Assembly: GCA_013822735.1 (NCBI GenBank)
Contig: PNKZ01000006.1
Coordinates: forward strand, 181,809 to 245,808
Length of the DNA stretch: 64,000 nucleotides
Reading direction: 5' to 3'
Source: Pirellula sp.
GTDB taxonomy: Bacteria; Planctomycetota; Planctomycetia; Pirellulales; PNKZ01
Of this stretch, positions 62,393-64,000 are shown piece by piece (the stretch's first letter is position 1; each line of letters starts with the position of its first letter). The translations under genes were made by a program, and so were the position numbers. The notes beneath the pieces are model-generated. The model was not told the DNA's origin. It searched no databases and saw only the letters and a list, made by a program, of their open reading frames with translations.

Positions 62393-63847
62393 CTATTTCA
62401 GCAGCGCCCGCAGGCCGTCGAGCAGTACGCGTTCGACGCTTGGGGCGGTGTTCGACGAGCTCGGTTGTGTTTCGTAGCCGCCTTGCTCATAGGCGATCTC
62501 GGTGCCGATGTAGCCGGGTCCGTAGTCGCCGTAGGCCGCCATACATACGGTGTCGTCCGGCCGCATCTTTTGCGCGGCGAGTTGATATTCGACGAACAAC
62601 TCTCCCGGCATGTGCACGAGATACGTCCGCCCGAGCTTCAGGCAAGAGAGTTCGACCGGTCGGCCCTCTTGGCGCCGCAGGACGTACGCCAGTTTCGCCG
62701 CCGCGGTGAGCCGCTCCGCTTCCGTCGCCGCCGAGTTTTCCAACGTCGCGCGAAGCTTGTCGGCGTCGAGGTAGTCGGGCAGCGGCAAGTCGACCGGCTG
62801 CACGCGCCACTCGCAATCCCCCGCCGTGAGCGGTGTGCGCCTCGTCGCAGCCCAGGCCCGTTGCATGCCGTCGGCCATGCGATCGGTCAGCACGATGCGC
62901 AGCTCCGGGGTGCCGTCGTTGTACTTGCCCGCGGCAACGTTGCCGCTCGCGCCGTTGAAGTGCACGAGCAATCGACCTTCGTGCGACTGCTCGTGTTTCG
63001 CGCGGGCCAGGCCGACGAACTCCGACGTAACGTCCCCTTTGCCGAAATGGCTTTGCGGATGCGTGGCGTAATAACTCAGCGAGACGAGCGGTTGCTCCTC
63101 TTCGTAAAACGTGATCATCTTCAACAGCGGGTCGATGACTCCTTCGGGCGCCGCCAGCGCTTCCTCGACGCGCGAAGCGCTCAACTCGTAACCTTGCTTC
63201 TTCGCTTCGGCGTTCAACCGCGACAAAATCGGCTCGGGAATGCGATAAGAGCTCGACCGCACGATCGCCACGCGCCCGTCGGGACCGAGGATGCGGCGAT
63301 TCGAAGCCACCTTGTCGACGCGCGCGTCGCCGACGCCGAGATGCGTAACCGGTCGAGCCTGTTCGACGCAAGCCTTGGCGGCTTGGGCGGCATCGTTGAT
63401 CGTCTTCCGCACAAACGGCACGTCAAATCGCTTGCCGGCCAGTCCTTGCGCGGCGGCGAGTTCTTCGGCCGTAAAGTCGCAACGGAGCGCATCGTGTTGA
63501 TGGAGCACGTGCACGGCGACCCGATCCGGCGTCGTTCCCACGGCTCGAGCCAAGCTTTCACGCCACGCGTCGTGCCCGCCGTTGGCGATGCCGATCCAAT
63601 CGACGGCGCACAATACGATCGGCTTCTCGACTCCGAGAAGCACGATGCCGCGGGCCGAAAGGGGATCTTCAATCTTTCGCACCGGCGCATACGCCACCGG
63701 CGAACCAAGCGGCGGCGTGGCATCGACGTGGAACGTGCCGATGCGCAGCGTCGCGGGAGTTGTGGGCTGCGCTGCATCGACGTGGAGAGTCGTCACCCAC
63801 AACGAACCGAGAACGATCGCCGCAAGACCGAAGCGAATTTGCAACAT
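62393..63847 (-). CDS. Exported neutral ceramidase-like hydrolase
   Basis: The 484-residue protein has a signal peptide (MLQIRFGLAAIVLGSLWVTT). It matches the alkaline/neutral ceramidase N-terminal pattern seen in planctomycete exported proteins: RIGTFHVDATPPLGSPVAY, then RGIVLLGVEKPIVLCAVDWI, VAVHVLHQHDALRC (zinc His region), SYYATHPQSHFGKGDVTSEF and HFNGASGNVAAGKYN. The C-terminal CLKLGRTYLVHMPGELFVEY segment is also typical. It likely hydrolyses an amide bond in a lipid or related compound in the periplasm; the physiological substrate is unknown. Confidence 0.85.
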   Translation of the reverse strand: MLQIRFGLAAIVLGSLWVTTLHVDAAQPTTPATLRIGTFHVDATPPLGSPVAYAPVRKIEDPLSARGIVLLGVEKPIVLCAVDWIGIANGGHDAWRESLARAVGTTPDRVAVHVLHQHDALRCDFTAEELAAAQGLAGKRFDVPFVRKTINDAAQAAKACVEQARPVTHLGVGDARVDKVASNRRILGPDGRVAIVRSSSYRIPEPILSRLNAEAKKQGYELSASRVEEALAAPEGVIDPLLKMITFYEEEQPLVSLSYYATHPQSHFGKGDVTSEFVGLARAKHEQSHEGRLLVHFNGASGNVAAGKYNDGTPELRIVLTDRMADGMQRAWAATRRTPLTAGDCEWRVQPVDLPLPDYLDADKLRATLENSAATEAERLTAAAKLAYVLRRQEGRPVELSCLKLGRTYLVHMPGELFVEYQLAAQKMRPDDTVCMAAYGDYGPGYIGTEIAYEQGGYETQPSSSNTAPSVERVLLDGLRALLK

Positions 63848-63929
63848 GGTTGCCTCGTCAGGAAGGGTTTCTCGTGGCGTTGTACATGCCGGACCGACCC
63901 GACGTACGCCGCATCGTGTCGCACATCAC

Positions 63930-64000
63930 TTAGTTTGACGAGGTCAGCGGAAGTTGCATGCTGATGGTTGTTCCCATCGTCAGGACGCTGTCGATCCGGC
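63930..64000 (-). CDS. Probable sensor histidine kinase, 3' end only
   Basis: The last 23 codons of a minus-strand frame enter from the right edge and end at a TAA at 63930-63932: RIDSVLTMGTTISMQLPLTS and two more residues. The GTTISMQLPL ending is the usual final strand of a HATPase_c domain (compare GTTFTVxLPL). The identification rests on this short tail only. Confidence 0.45.
   Translation of the reverse strand, partial: RIDSVLTMGTTISMQLPLTSSN

Overview
The window is a chromosomal segment of a planctomycete (Planctomycetota, probably Pirellulales-like). It is GC-rich and carries lineage-typical families: DUF1549/DUF1553 cytochrome-like proteins next to DUF1501 proteins, PVC-type HEAT/haem proteins, ECF sigma factors paired with membrane Ser/Thr kinases carrying WD40 or TPR repeats, PSP1-domain and CARDB-type proteins. 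All assignments come from reading motifs and gene order; no database search was run.

Layout. 1-727: 5' part of a DUF1549 gene running off the left edge. 930-2763: remnant of a chromosomal integron, with a broken integrase N-terminus, a candidate attI and three gene cassettes, each closed by an attC site. 2863-13647: a small secreted protein, then a GntR/FCD regulator facing a four-gene operon (DUF1549/DUF1553, DUF1501, degenerate SGNH hydrolase, HEAT/cytochrome c protein) with a perfect PdhR-type palindrome in its leader. 13850-18257: leuC-leuD, a dihaem peroxidase and an exported beta-propeller, closed by a strong intrinsic terminator. 18359-30420: mixed housekeeping and envelope genes (TPR, lamin-tail protein, amidase, PSP1, bioB, CARDB-repeat wall protein, epimerase plus condensation-domain pair, Gly/Tyr-rich secreted protein). 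30629-31140: tRNA-Ser(GGA) abutting a frameshifted tyrosine-integrase remnant.

31223-57526 looks like a respiration/stress neighbourhood. An ECF sigma-kinase pair is followed by cydAB, then fdhD-formate dehydrogenase-DUF1641 behind a structured leader RNA (candidate Moco riboswitch). Next come a MauG-like peroxidase, a porin, oxalate decarboxylase, Dps, a second paralogous ECF-kinase pair, an EmrAB-like efflux pair, an esterase and a CPA1 antiporter. Oxalate decarboxylase would make formate, the dehydrogenase could oxidise it, and cytochrome bd could take the electrons; this coupling is inference from gene content. 57932-64000 holds a DUF2090 aldolase-like protein, an SDR, an NTF2-like protein, a Tat-exported pyruvyl-transferase-family protein, a ceramidase-like protein and the 3' tip of a probable histidine kinase.
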